DNA of 64,000 nt from Antitrichia curtipendula. Its lineage: Eukaryota; Streptophyta; Bryopsida; Hypnales; Leucodontaceae. Position 1 is the first letter of the stretch; the number at the start of each line of letters is the position of its first letter. The translations under genes and the position numbers were made by a program. Under the pieces are notes generated by a model. The model was given only the letters and a program-made list of their open reading frames with translations, ran no database searches and was not told the DNA's origin. This document shows positions 11,429-24,420 of the stretch, piece by piece. Location: the NCBI GenBank assembly GCA_951230915.1, contig OX579641.1:10478001-10542000 (forward strand). The letters run 5' to 3'.

Positions 11429-14043
11429 TGAACTAATTATCATTATTGGCATAAAAAATAATTTACATATTTAAGTGAAAAGATTTAACAAATAATGAAA
11501 ACATCAATTTTCTCTCAACATTGTTTTTTCAAAACTGACATTAAAATAGATAACTCAAAAGCCTATTTATTTAATAGAAATTGATCATATTATGATGGTT
11601 TTTTAAAACAAAAGTAAAAAATAACTTGATTTTAAATGTATGAAATAAAAAATATATTTGGGTAAAGTATAAATTAGAATAGGACAACTATGAAATAGTC
11701 TTTTGGTTATTTTAGATCAAGTGGGAATTTTTGGTTGTTTAGGTCAAATGTTGATCTTAGTGGGTAAGGAAATGATGCTAGCGTATGAGCATAGAAATGC
11801 GGGCCTGTCTTGGGCATGTGTATAAGTAGGTACTCTACAATCATTGAAGGTACTTATAGTATAAGCACCTATAATATAGGTATTTATAACATAGGTATCT
11901 TATAATCATGGAAGGTTTTCATAATATAGACACATATATCATAGTGTATAGATTCTTATGTTCCTATGTTCCTATGTTCCTAATTCTAGATTCACATAAT
12001 AGCACCCGTGGTCAATAGGATATAAAATTCATGTTTTCTAACTTCAAACATTATAATCTTGCAATTTACAAGTTCAAACGGACTGAACTTTTTTCCACAA
12101 ATTCCTATAGTAGTCTAATACAAATTTGTACAATTGAAAGTGTGAATAAATATTTTTATATTTCAATTATACTGAATGCACTAGAAAGTGACAGTTTTAG
12201 ATATTTTTTTTGTGAAAAATAGTCAAGCAACTTCACAGATTCAATAGAGAAGAAGCCTCTAACTTAATTGAACACCACCAACTCATTGACGAGTTTTTCA
12301 TATACTATGTTGCCTACGTTCACTGCATTATTTGTTATTGAGGCCAATGAGTAGCTTGTGCCTTGAGAACACACAGGTTCCCATGCTCAGTTGGGTTAGT
12401 CAAACTTTTGCCAACTTTTGCCTCCTCACGTAAATCCACAAAATCCACAATTGTTTCAATGAGCTTCCATTTTGTTTTGTTCTACTTAGAGTTGACAAAG
12501 TCATGTCCAAGGGAGCGATGAGTACTACTTTCACCCCAAAGATCCTTACTAACCCTTTAAGTCAGTTTTGTGCTTATCAATGATGATCGATGGATTTATT
12601 TTTTATTTTTTAATGTTTGTCATACCTTATCTTCTTTCTATTTTGTTTGTATGTTTGTTTGTTCTCTAGTGTTTTCGTTGGCCACAAGAGTTTGCAGCAC
12701 ATGATCCCTGCATGAAAGAGTTGAGAGCAGACTGACATGAGTCTGCTAAATTGAGAAGAAGGCCTGTCCGCGTTGGAGGCCCGTTGGGTTAAGAAGAAAA
12801 AAAATGGATCACTTCAGTTCGGTTCCATTGTTTCTGTTCATAAGGTGAGAGAGCACCCATTCCATTCCCGTCCCTGTACCCAATTTCATAACGATGCACC
12901 AACAGAGTACATTCTTACTACGAAAATGTGCACCCTGGGTACATCGTGATAGGTCTGCTTCGACACTCCTGGTGTTGAAATTGAATTTCCATGTTAGATT
13001 CTTGGGGGTCCACGTCACCTCCCACCACTCACAAGATGCCACGTGACGCTTTTGTAAATACAAAAAATGACTTCATTTGTGGCGAATCTCATATTCACAT
13101 AGGGTATGTCATGGCCTCAACCTCAATTGACTTTCTCCCACTTTGCTTTGTTCTTAGCAAAATAATTCATTTTGGAAGGGGATGGAGCCTATGACCGCGT
13201 ATTAATCTGTTTCAATGTTTTCTCTATTTTGCAACTAATTTTTAGTGAAAATGATGATATTATATTTTTCAAAAACGAAATCACATGCCTGCTATGGGTT
13301 ATAAAATTTTCAGATTTATTGGTGATGATTTCAAATTACCAAGAGTTTCTAGAAGAAAATTCATATCTAATTCAAAGTTAGCCTTAGACATTTGAAATTT
13401 TTCCTATATGTGTATATTATTGTGAAAAATATAACCATGTAAGGAAAATTTCCTTATTATACTATAAATAGAAAATCAATTAGCCATGAGAATAGGCCCA
13501 ATGTTCAAATTGCAACAAAATATTCAATTTTTAAAAACTTCAAATTGGAGTAACAAATAGATTGGATAAGCTTCATTTCATTAGTTGGAATAAAATTACA
13601 AAAAGATCGATTACATTGTGGCTCAAATTCAAATCAAGAGCAAGGAGATAGGAATTTCCACAATACAATACAATAGAAGAGCATCTTTTGTGATCCATGG
13701 CACACACTTCCTCATTTTTAGCAAATACTTGGATACTCCTATAAGGTTGTTTTTGTGTGTGTTATGATAAAGATAATCTTCTTGTAAACCAATTTAAAAA
13801 ATGGATAAAAAATTATTGTAATGCATCCTCCATCAAACTTGTTTTGTCATCCAAAAGTCCAATTTGGGCCCCTAATACATTCCACCACTTGTGACAATGG
13901 CTCTTTTTATAGACTAATCAAATGAAAAAGACTCGGAGAGTATTTCACAATTCACCAATGAACTCTTTGTGACTGATACACTACACTAATTTCGCCTAAT
14001 AGTGCATGTGTTGTGACATTAATCCACCATAGTAATAATAGAG
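11429..14043. other. AT-rich repeat-derived DNA
   Basis: The region contains a short array of degenerate 'ataggta...ataatata' units at 11820-11960 and the second copy of the dispersed repeat described at 760-1400 (here about 13250-13890). A moderately GC-rich patch at 12640-13050 has no recognisable coding content. No gene is supported. Confidence 0.4.
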
Positions 14044-14178
14044 AAGGTAGTCTTTAGGTACCAAGGAACAGTGCCAAAGCATGGTGCTCAAGGCCATTAT
14101 TGGCACTAGCTTGGTGCCAATATAGGCCTTAGGCACCACACTCTGACATTATTCATTAGTGCCCAAAGACCACCATTA
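14044..14178. mobile_element. Foldback MITE, 135 bp
   Basis: The element is self-complementary along nearly its whole length. The ends AAGGTAGTCTTTAGG and AAGACCACCATT pair. The centre is a stem with GGTGCTCAAGGCCATTATTG on one side and CAATATAGGCCTTAGGCACC on the other, around a six-base loop. The terminus resembles the AAGGTA family at 404. Such a hairpin could yield small RNAs if transcribed. Confidence 0.6.
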
Positions 14179-16041
14179 TATTAAAAAAGTCATACTATTT
14201 TGAATAAATATGGATTTTATGTATTGTACCAAAAAAAAATTTAATAAAAAAATTGTAATGCCATTATTTGTCTCGATGACAACTATTCCCTCCAATAATA
14301 GGACAAATTAGTGTACTTTGGTTTGACCAATTAATAAGGGTGGAAAATTAATGAGATCCTTGGTAAAAAAATTGAAGGAAGTTATATTGTTAGCAATATA
14401 AGGAATTAATGTACTTGTAGTAAAGCACCACGAAAAGAAGATAAGCTAGTTATACCTTCATTGTTTGCCCTTCCTTTCTCTCAAATAAGTATCAATTGAA
14501 GTATCACTAATATGATTTCAATATGTTCATTTTGAATGACTCCTACTTTACAAATGGTGCTTCATAGTTGTGCTTTTAGTGAATGGTTTTAGGTCTTTTC
14601 AATGCACTTCAAACATGTACCTATTGAACATATTGAAATCCAATCTTGACTTTAAAAATCCACAAAAAACACAAAAAATCTCCAAATTGTTCAATTTTTT
14701 TAATATTACTAATTTTCATTTGTCTACTAGAAAAAAAAAGCTAATTATAATTTTACCTCCATATATTCATATCTCCATATACAAATATAATCCATATATT
14801 CTCACTAGCTTAAATGAATATGAATGGATATCTCTACCTTACGTGACAAAGTCTCTAGCATGAATATTGCACTCCCAGAGAACAATGTATGAAACTTCAT
14901 ATTAATTGTAATGATGCATGTCACATAGGTGTTGCATTGGACATTTCCTACCAAGGTTGGTGGATCCTAGGTACTCTAGATACAAAATACATATATTCAC
15001 ATGCACCAATAATTTATTTGTTTTTTAATTTCTATATACAAGAATACAATTGTGTCCTAGCAATTTTTATTCCTTTCATGTGAAATCCATTTAAATATGG
15101 AATATTTATTGATTTGAAAATCATTCAAAGGAAAGTCACACACGGAGGGCAAAAGAGTCCCCGTCTCCAAATGCATTGCCATGATGCTAAAGGGTTGCTA
15201 AGATTGTGGTAGTAGGTGGATGATTGACATAGATGGAAGGGTCCAATGGATGTTGGGATTGGACAATTGATGGCATTAGATTGTTCTATTTTAGGATTTC
15301 ATGCCATGCTCCATTAGTGGGCAAAGTTTATGAGGGGAGCTACAAGGTCCAAGTGAGTAATTGCACTATCATGTGAACCCGATGGATGGGAAAGGATCTT
15401 GTAAAAATTCCACACATATTGATTCCTCTAAGATTGACCAATCTTGACCTATTGGATTGTCCACCAATTTCTGTGAAATATTAAATCATATTTTTCTACT
15501 CAACTAATCTAACAAGAGAATCAGTAGAATTCTTCTTGATTTCTTGTGCTTTTTTTGTCCATTGATGGATCATGGTAGGAGTCTTAATTGATTTGAGATG
15601 GTCCTCTTGTTTCTTGGAAGTTTTAAAAAGTGATTCATTACGAAGATTTAGAAAGGTCAATTGTAGTCTACCTCCATATTAATTTACATCCTATAGTCCC
15701 AATGTTCCTAAGAGGGACAAAATAGATTTTGGTTAAGTTCCTCTAGTCTCTATTTTGTCATGATTTTTTGAAACTTTGTTTAAGATTAAAAAAAAAGGTA
15801 CATCTAACTTTATGAGAGTATAAATTTTATTTCAAATTTGTATACATGGAAAGCTTTTATTCAATCCATTTAATTCATAGTGATGTGAAAATTATAGAAC
15901 TTCTTGTTTTGAGGCAATCATAGCATTCTTTTGTTAAAAAAACAAACATGATTTGTTTTTTAATTCAATTTTCAAAAAAATTGAAAGAAGAAAGGTCCCC
16001 CACAGTTTAATATGATTATTGGAACAACTTCACCACTGAGA
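14179..16041. other. AT-rich intergenic DNA
   Basis: Part of 15700-15960 resembles 9275-9620 and 33932-34200 (a 'gggacaaaatagattt' lead-in, then 'acatggaaagctt'). It is therefore another eroded fragment of the larger repeat group. No gene is seen. Confidence 0.4.
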
Positions 16042-18706
16042 TTAACCCCTAAAGGACCAAACAACGTTTTTTGACAACATAGCATTTTTGGTCAGGCTAC
16101 TACTTGTAGAATAATGAATATTTTGGATTGAAATTTTTTGAGCACATGTGGACGAGGAGTAGCTTTTGAGGGCAATTTGTTTCATTCCATTCTAACTCAT
16201 AGAAAAAAAGTTGTTATAAGAAATGTGATTTTCTGTGTTCGTGGGGCAGCACGGGCACGTCCATTTACACTAAGGTTGAAAATTTGGAACCATTGCCCAA
16301 CGACTGCCGGGCAGAGCTGAGGGCAGTGTATCCACTCCCTGGAAAACGGGTTCCCAGCCATGGTGTCAGTCCCTGGACTGAGCACAATTATAACAGGTGC
16401 AGAAAGAATCGACTTTCACATGAAAGGTCGTTACTGGTGCCATGGGCTCCCTTTCAAAATACAGTTACACGACTGTAGTAAGGCCAGAATCTGCTGATTA
16501 TCTAGCTTATTGAAGAAAAAAATTCTTAATTTTTTTAGGACTTTCATGAACATGAGTGTACAATTGCATAAGTAGTTTCAGAAGTAGTTTCATGACAAAG
16601 TTGCTACCTAAACTTAAAACAAATAAGGATGAATTTGAAAATACAAACAAGAAGCATGGTGCTTGTTCCACTTTTTACCCTCCAAGTATGTGGGGACACT
16701 TTGGAAGTCATCCTTCACACAATGCACACACCTCATACTTGGAAAAAGTGTGAAAAAAACTAAAATAAATAAGGATGAATTTGAAAATACAAACAAGAAG
16801 CATGGTGCTTGTTCCACTTTTTACCCTCCAAGTATGTGGGATGCTTTGGAAGTCATCCTTCACACAATGCACACACCTCATACTTGGAAAAAGTGTGAAA
16901 AAACCTTGTGAATTGAATACTTAGATATACCTAGAATAAACAAATATATATAGTAGATATAAAATCATATGTAAATAGAAAATAAAACTCTCTATATATG
17001 CATATATATGTATTTATACATAATGTTTTTAAAGTAAATGATAAAAGTTTATTTTTAATTTTTTTGTTATTTTTAGATGTGAAGCCTAAAATTAATTCAA
17101 ATCTCATATCCAAAGTAAATAGATTCTATTATTCTATATGTGTTCTCTAAGAATTTTAGTGTCAAAAATTGAGGATCCCAACTTCTAAGGATTGCAAGAA
17201 AATTTAGAGAGAACTTTGGAAATTAGGATTATGGAATTTATTCAAAATTTCAAGTTTTTTTTAAAATATTTGCAACAATTTCATTCATGCCACATAGGCA
17301 TAGATTTCATGTGAAAGTTTGGAAGCAATATATTTTGGAAGCAATCTTAGCAAATTCAATGAGAATTTTCAATCCAAATGGTGAAAAAGGGTAATTTCAA
17401 GAAACTTTTGCCCTATTTCTTGTCCCCTTATCCTTGGATGGGTGATTTTTTGCTCATAACTTTTGCATCATTTGTTTGTTTGGTGTGAAATTTTATAATG
17501 AATGTACACGTAGTAGTTGCAGACATTGATTTATATATATATATTTAAAATTAGTATATTGTTTTAAAACCGCCCACAATTGGGTGTCTATCTTGGCCAT
17601 TTTTTAGGCTTTTAGTCTAGTTTTTGACCCAAAAATGTGATTTTGAAGTCACAAATTAGACATGTTGGAGGTCTTCTAACATTACACAATTTCACCAAAT
17701 TTTTTTTAGTAAATTGGACACCTTCCACATGTATTCAAAGTGCACTACCGTGCAAGTGTAGAAAACACAATTTTTTTTTCAAAAAATGAAAATGGTTGAA
17801 AAGTCGCATCTTTAAGTTTTAAAAAACATCTTGTGGAGGGAAATTTTTGGACTTTATTACTATTTTCTAAAAATCAAATTCTAAAAGTGTCTATTTTCAT
17901 GGTATTTTACATCACTCTTTGACTATGCATAACTTTTAGAGATAAATTTTTCTAGGTTTGATCACCCTTTTTGCCCTCATTTCTGGCCACCCGGATAGAC
18001 TGACATGTCTGGCCGGTTGCTACTGTCCCTTTCCACCTGTGGAACTGAAGCATTGTCAGAATGAACGAGCGGGTGGAGGATTGGGACCCAGCATTGGAGG
18101 GCTGCCCCAAAGTCTGAAGAATGCACAGAAGGCTGGGGCTTCATTTTTTTTACCCCATTTTCAGATTTTCATATTTTAAAAAAAAAATCATTCCTTGTGA
18201 TGAAGTATAAATGAACCATTGTGTTCACCGTTTAGATTTGTGATTGGAGGTGATTAGAAGGAGGAATTCATTGATGGAAAAACTGGTAGTGTTCTCTCAT
18301 TTTGCAAAACCTGTACCTACAATCACGCCATTTTCTATATGTTCTATAGGTACAATCGCTTCCAAATTTTCAGGGCATGTTCCTAACTCATAAAAGAAAA
18401 CTAATCCAAAGAGTTACCATGAAATTGGAATTGTATGCATGTACAATTCAGCAGTCTAAGTGCAGCTGCCCGAAATTTTTGCAGTGAAAAAAAAATAATT
18501 TTGAACTTTGAACCATAAGATCTCACTCAATTCAAGGAATTTTCCGGTGAAAATTGGTAGAGACCTAAATAGTGAAGATAACTTCAAGATCTTACGGTTG
18601 GAAACTAATTTTTTTTTGGTTAATTAGTACCCACTCCTAACATTCTACAAAACACTCTTTTTTGACTACTTTCTTCAAAACCGCGTCCAAAACCTTTAGG
18701 GGTTAA
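16042..18706 (+). mobile_element. TTAA-flanked inverted-repeat element, long form (2.66 kb)
   Basis: The left end is TTAA then CCCCTAAAGGACCAAAC. The right end is CCTTTAGGGG then TTAA. The left 200 bp follow the 930-bp elements ('ttttttgacaacatagca', 'gaggagtagctttt'), and the right 300 bp share 'gtgcagctgccc' and 'tttttgcag'. The middle 1.8 kb is specific to this copy and includes a tandem duplication at 16617-16906. A GC-rich patch at 17960-18150 has no recognisable protein. No transposase is present. It could be a longer parental form or a composite. Confidence 0.6.
16617..16906. repeat. 146-bp tandem duplication with internal inverted repeat
   Basis: The unit 'aaggatgaatttgaaaatac' occurs at 16625 and again at 16771, and the following 140 bp match with a few changes. 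Each unit contains CACTTTTTACCCTCCAAGTATG and, about 40 bp on, an imperfect reverse complement, CATACTTGGAAAAAGTGTG. Each unit could therefore form its own stem. It lies inside the 2.66-kb TTAA element. Confidence 0.85.
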
Positions 18707-20733
18707 TGTGGTTCAATTCCATCTTAGTGCTATTAATAACTTAGTAATTCCTTCTATCTCATGTGTACTTCTGTTCAACAATTTCTTAAAGAATGAAAAT
18801 CAAGCTGTGGTTGTTTTGAAACATTTTCTAAAATTTCAATTCAATTCTCCAACATAATTATTTTTAATACAATATTGGTAGTGCAAATTTTTTAAGCTAA
18901 GAACACTCAAAGTCCTATAATTTAATCACAGATGGTGCAAAAAAAACTACTTCAACACTTAAAACATAAATATCTTGCAATCTATGTGATCAAAGTTTCT
19001 AAATTTTTTTTTTCCACATTCTTATATGAGTCTAGTGCAAGATCCTATAGTTACTAAATATGCAAAAAAAATAAAATCTTAGAGTCTTCTACTCTTTGCC
19101 ATAGAAATGGCAGCTTGAGTGTATTTTGATAAAAAAAAAAGGCCTTGGGACTTTACAAGTTAATTGCTAGCGGACAAGGTGGTCAAATTTTGAATGATGG
19201 ATGAACACAAATACATCCCAAGAACGCAAATAAATCATTTTGTCATCCATCATTTTTAGAGAAGATTCTTGTGTTGGTTCTTTAACATTTGTTAAGTAAC
19301 TTTTCAAGTAAAGAAAAGACCCTTCAAAAATGACTTGAATAAAAAAGAAAAAGAAAAATCTTCAAAAATCACTATGATTAGAAATTAGCATTTTGAACTT
19401 ACAGGGAACAAATTCTTGTAAAAATTACAAATATTCAATCTAGAATTGATTTTAGAAGGAGTTTTCAATTTTTGACTTCAAATACATTTGAAAAATGTTG
19501 ATTTGTGTACTAAGTGATCTAACCGTATGAATATAATCTATGGATCATATTTAATAACTATTGTTCAAAAATCATCTTTTAATTCTTCTTCTAAGTTGCA
19601 TTTTATAATACATCTTTACAATTATTATTTTTTTAATTAAGGCAGATGCACCTATTCTAATCCTTTTAAGAATTCTTCCCTCATATATCAGTGATGCACA
19701 TTTGATTTCTAGAGTGTACTCCATTGGTACACAAGGACATAATTGGGTGCAAGGGTTTACAATCTTCATGTTTGAATTGAGAAAGTCAAAATTAGGTGAG
19801 GAAACCGGGACAATGCTTGTAGTAATAGAAGTACCATTCCTTACCTTATTAATTGCCGAGGCTGTATGAGTGACATGGTATGTAGAATTGTAGATTTGAA
19901 ATAAGTGGAGCTTGGGGCTCTCTGGATACTCCACTCAATTGCTTAAGCTTAATAACTGAAGGAAGGTTGGTAATTTGCAGAAGCTTACAAATGACCGAGC
20001 ATGTACTGTCCTCTCGGGGGGACTGATAAGCGGTGTCTGTGCGTGCGTCCGTACCGTGATAATACCTGTTGCATAAGATGAGAATTTTTTTTATTGGATT
20101 AGCGCTTGACCCATCTCACCCTTTTTCTTTTTACGGTTTCTAAATTAACGTAATTGAATGAAGGTTCATTTTGTAAGTTAGATTCCCCGTAGAACCAAGT
20201 TGTAACAAAAGTAGTGAAAGCTGTAAGGTAGGCTTAAAATTTAAGTGTTTGTGTAGTATTTGACAAGTCAAAGCCTACTTATATTTCTTGAAAAGTTGTA
20301 AGTGAAACTTCAAACAAAATTAATTTGAAAAATACACATTTTATTGCAGTTCCTAAAAATGGAGACATGACCTTATAATTCTTTTATTTTCTATTGATAA
20401 TAATCACCCGTAGAATATGAATACATCTAAAGAATAACCATTTCGATCAGAAAGAACATTCACATAGTTATCATTTCAATGAATGGTATGGGAATTGTAG
20501 CTAGTCTTGCTGTTTCAAATTTTTGATTTGGAAAATTAATTTGGTTGATTTATTATTTTCTATTATATTTTGAATATTTTAGAATTGTCTCTTCTTTAAC
20601 TCATAGTCAAATTCAATTTAAAAGTTTTAGGCACGCATAATCTAAAGTTCTAAAGTCCTTTGTGAATGAGAATGTGAAGTAGAAATAAAGTTTGGTGTTC
20701 ATTAAAGTAATTTACTCTAGCGCAATAAATTAT
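18707..20733. other. AT-rich intergenic DNA upstream of the RING-H2 gene
   Basis: From 18710 to about 19170 the sequence parallels 34355-34808 ('caattccatcttag', 'gctatta') and may be the right part of another eroded TTAA-group element. A 120-codon frame on the minus strand (19572-19934) resembles no family I know and is probably accidental. A short GC-rich patch lies at 19990-20060. Confidence 0.35.
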
Positions 20734-20878
20734 GTAAAGCAGAACCAAAATAAGATACTTTAGTGAAGTAGAACTAAGATAAAATACTTTAACGAGGCAG
20801 AACTAAAATAAATTATTTTAGTGAAGTAGAACAAAAGTTTAATAACTCAATAAAGTAAAATCAAGACATTTACTAAAG
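20734..20878. repeat. 29-bp tandem array upstream of the RING-H2 gene
   Basis: Five imperfect units start at 20734, 20763, 20792, 20821 and 20850. The clearest begin GTGAAGTAGAACTAAGATAA and end ATACTTTA. The array stops about 35 bp before the TATA box at 20914, so it lies in the core promoter region of the gene at 21072. It may act as a repeated binding site or be a simple minisatellite. Confidence 0.75.
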
Positions 20879-20913
20879 TAAAAGAGGATTTGATATGGAG
20901 GTAAGACTACTAC

Positions 20914-20923
20914 TATATATAAA
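20914..20923 (+). promoter_or_regulatory. TATA box of the RING-H2 gene
   Basis: The sequence TATATATAAA is followed by ACC, the usual plant TATA context, 158 bp before the start codon. Transcription would start near 20945. A leader intron is possible, with donor GTATGTTT at 20954 and acceptor TTATATTATAG ending at 21053. Confidence 0.5.
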
Positions 20924-21071
20924 CCAACATTTCAAAATGAAGATACTTAAATTGTATGTTTGATTATATATTGAAAGAAATATTTAGTCTCTTCTTTGGA
21001 TTACTTTTATACATTTTTTTTTTTTAATCTTATAAATTTCCATTATATTATAGAACAAAGGAAGTTTTGAA

Positions 21072-22037
21072 ATGGAGAATAATAAAGAAGAAGCAACTTT
21101 TAGCCCAAGTGGTGTGGAACAACAAGAAGTGAGGTGTGTTGAAGATGATGAAAATGTCCAAAATAATGAGATGAATATTGATAGTTTAACACCAGAGCCA
21201 AATACAATGACACAAGTGCAAGCTCCAGATCCATCTATGAGCCAAGTTCATTCTTTATTCCCAACCTTACAAGAACAAGAAAGTGCTATATTTGATATAG
21301 GTTCTAATTGTGATCTCCATGTATTTATTCACCATGAGAACAATGACAATGATCTCTATGAAGCACCACCTGCCATTGCTAACCATATCAATGGACAAAA
21401 TATTGGTGATAACAATGAAGAAGTTAGTTTGAATTATCGCAATGATAGTATTGATGAGGATTCCGTTGAGTCAAGGGCCGCTACTAATGGCAATGTTAGT
21501 GGCACAAATTTTCCTTATGATGATGCTGCTAGAATTTCATTGTTTTATTTTCAAAATCTCCGACGGGGAGGAGACCTTTTCAACATGACTCATACAGAAT
21601 TGAATGCTATTAGAGAACATGGTCATGTTCACGGCGGCCAACAATGGAGACACAATAATAGACGCAATCACAGACGCAATCATCCTTACAACATTGTGGA
21701 TCCTGATAGAATGACTTATGAGGAATTGTGTGCACTTGGAGATGCAATAGGAACCGTGAGTAAAGGCCTTAGTAGTGAATCTAATGCCTTGCTCAAGCAA
21801 TTTACATATGTGTATGATTCCAAAGATGATAAAAATGGATCATCTAAAGATCAAAACATGTGTGTAATTTGTCTACATGAATTTGAACATGAGGAGAAGA
21901 TTATGAGGTTGCCCTGCAATCATGAATATCACTCTACGTGCTTGCTACAGTGGTTGCAAGATAATAAGGTTTGTCCAATTTGCATTATTGAAGTCAATCC
22001 TACATCAAATTCACCACAAGATTCAACTAAGGAATAA
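21072..22037 (+). CDS. RING-H2 E3 ubiquitin ligase, BIG BROTHER-like, 321 aa
   Basis: This uninterrupted 321-codon frame is predicted to encode an E3 ligase that passes ubiquitin from an E2 enzyme to target proteins. A C-terminal RING-H2 finger spans residues 264-304. It begins CVIC, contains PCNHEYHSTC and WLQDNKVCPIC, and has the C3H2C3 spacing C-x2-C-x14-C-x-H-x2-H-x2-C-x10-C-x2-C. All eight zinc ligands are present. Residues 214-241 (MTYEELCALGDAIG, then SKGLSSES) match the conserved block before the RING in the BIG BROTHER group, whose members limit organ growth. The N-terminal 150 residues are acidic, Asn/Glu-rich and of no known fold, and a basic RRNHRRNH motif lies near residue 195. 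There is no signal peptide or membrane segment. The start follows the possible leader-intron acceptor at 21053. The gene is intronless, which could mean a retrocopy, but it carries its own TATA box and shows no break. The substrate cannot be deduced. Confidence 0.85.
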   Translation: MENNKEEATFSPSGVEQQEVRCVEDDENVQNNEMNIDSLTPEPNTMTQVQAPDPSMSQVHSLFPTLQEQESAIFDIGSNCDLHVFIHHENNDNDLYEAPPAIANHINGQNIGDNNEEVSLNYRNDSIDEDSVESRAATNGNVSGTNFPYDDAARISLFYFQNLRRGGDLFNMTHTELNAIREHGHVHGGQQWRHNNRRNHRRNHPYNIVDPDRMTYEELCALGDAIGTVSKGLSSESNALLKQFTYVYDSKDDKNGSSKDQNMCVICLHEFEHEEKIMRLPCNHEYHSTCLLQWLQDNKVCPICIIEVNPTSNSPQDSTKE

Positions 22038-24420
22038 AATTCAAAAATCATATAATTTTAGCATTTTTATATGTTTTTTATTATAGGATTGTCTAAATTT
22101 TTGTTAGGTCTTTGAATTGCCAACTGTTAGATTTGGACAAAATAGAAATTTTCAAAGTGCTACTTATAAATGCACCCTAGATCAACTATAATTTAGGCTA
22201 TTGAAGATAAGCCAATGTATTCACAATATCATGCTTTAATACATATTTTACCTTTATGAACTAAGTGCTTAAATTTTAAACAATGCATGATGTAAACATG
22301 CCCCATATATTTAAAAATATTTGTTTTTCATTCATCCAAATCTTAAAGAGATCATGTAAAGAATCATTTACAAACCATATATATATTCCTAACTTATATT
22401 TTATATTTTGAATTAATGATATATTATATTTTATTAATAATTAGTTACAAACTTTTTGAAGTAAAATGATACGGAGTATATTATAGAGTTAAAAATAACT
22501 TTCACCTCATATATTATATATGAAAAAATTATCTAAAAATGAACAATAAATACATAAAATAATTCTCTACGGAAGATTCATCTTCTTCTTGAATATTGAA
22601 GCAATTAATGGTGATCTAAATGCATTTTTTATTAATATTTGAGTAGAAAAACATGCCATTTTAGTTCATTTCATTAAAAAAATTTGGCAATAGAAACCCA
22701 TAGTCATTATTAAACAAAGCTCAAAATTACATGGTGAAATTATATTTTATTAGAAAATAAATAGGGGATAAAAAAATCACTTAAACCCTTGTGGTTTTTT
22801 ATGGATACACTAAGCAACATTTACATTTCCAAGATTCAAATGTTTACAGACTTTTGTTGCAACACTAATTCTTTAACATTTGTAAGATATAGACTTCCAA
22901 ATCTTTTTCTAAAAATATTCCATATTGATTAGAAACACTAAATTGTAATAAGTCTAAAAAAGATTGAAAAATGTCAATTTCAATGGCGAAAATTTTGTAA
23001 TAGAAAATGCATTCTTTATGGTTTTGTTTTTATTGAATTATAGAAAAAGAACTCCAAATACTAGTTTTGTGAGGAAATGCTTTGATTGTCAACAAATGAA
23101 ATTAGCTATCACTTCATCAATACTTATAAAACTACTTAGCTTTATATGTATACACTTATCTAAAGAATCAAATCAAGGTTTGTTTCTTAAAAAAATAACA
23201 AATTCCTTCATTAACTTAATTGCTCAAGATTCTTTTCATGACTAAAAACTTACAACTGTCACTTTATACATATACAATATACAAAACCTAATTTGGTATG
23301 AAAGATATGATGGTTGTGAACTAGACTAAATATATCAAAAAATAAATTCAAAATCCAAATGAAATATAGTATATCTATAAATTAAATGTTATTCATTTTT
23401 TAGATATTTTTGACCTTATAAAGTATTCAAGATTTAAAATGAACAAATATTTTGACAAGGATTGGACCATTATAGATGTGGCAACTTATAAAATTTCACT
23501 TCATTTGATTGGCCTCGCATGATTAAAAGAAATTTGTATGTATTTAATCTTGTTAATAAAAATAAAATAGATAATCTATATAATTAGCTAATGCGGTATT
23601 CAAACATATTAAAAAAAAATCTTTCAAAAATTAAAAATAACATTATTATAACTATTTGAATTATATCTTTAAGTACTTTGACACCATCCAATGCCATGGT
23701 TGAGGAAGAAATTTATTATTTATTCATAAACTAAAATAGGAAATCCTTTCCAAGCATTAACAAATGGGCCTATTAGATACAATCTAAAGGTGTCATTCTT
23801 AAGAAAGTAATCATTCTTGAATAACTAAGGTTTGGTCCATAATGAGATGAATAATGGTTATATTTGAAGTTTTGAGTGATAATTAATTGAGTTGGTAACT
23901 ATAATAGAGACTTTTGGCTTTTGTTGTAAAGCAACCACGAAAATTTGTCCATCTGAGGTTTGTTTTAAGAAATACTCATAATGCTTAAGGAAAATAGCAT
24001 GACCATTATTGATGCTTGTTATGTCGATGTAATTGATGGATAAAGTGAATCTTTTGGGCTTTTAGGTAGTGTACTTGATAGACTTAACTAATTTTACTTC
24101 TCTTACATTTGCTTAAATGTATGAGAATTTTTTTATAACAAATCAACCATTTTATGAGATCAATGTAGACATTTTATTAGCAATAGGCTCATGTATCAAG
24201 TGACCTTCAAAGTGTCCCATTGATTGTAAATGTTACATTGAGAGCAAGATGTAGATAAAATGGGAAGCGATAAATTGATTGAAATAGTACATATAATGTA
24301 TTATATATTTACAAAGATTTGAGCAAAATCTTAGCATTCAATGAAAAGGAAAAAGCATTTGAAGCTTCTCTATGCATGAGGATAGTTTTAAAACCCAAAC
24401 ATGATAATTATTCAATAACA
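22038..24420. other. AT-rich intergenic DNA, no gene seen
   Basis: This 2.4-kb stretch is very AT-rich. I see no conserved protein, element end or tandem array in it. The first 150 bp would hold the 3' UTR of the RING-H2 gene. Confidence 0.45.

Noticed and set aside
19572..19934. 120-codon minus-strand open frame
   Set aside because: No recognisable family, no splice context and no conserved motif; a frame of this length is not rare in 64 kb of AT-rich DNA.
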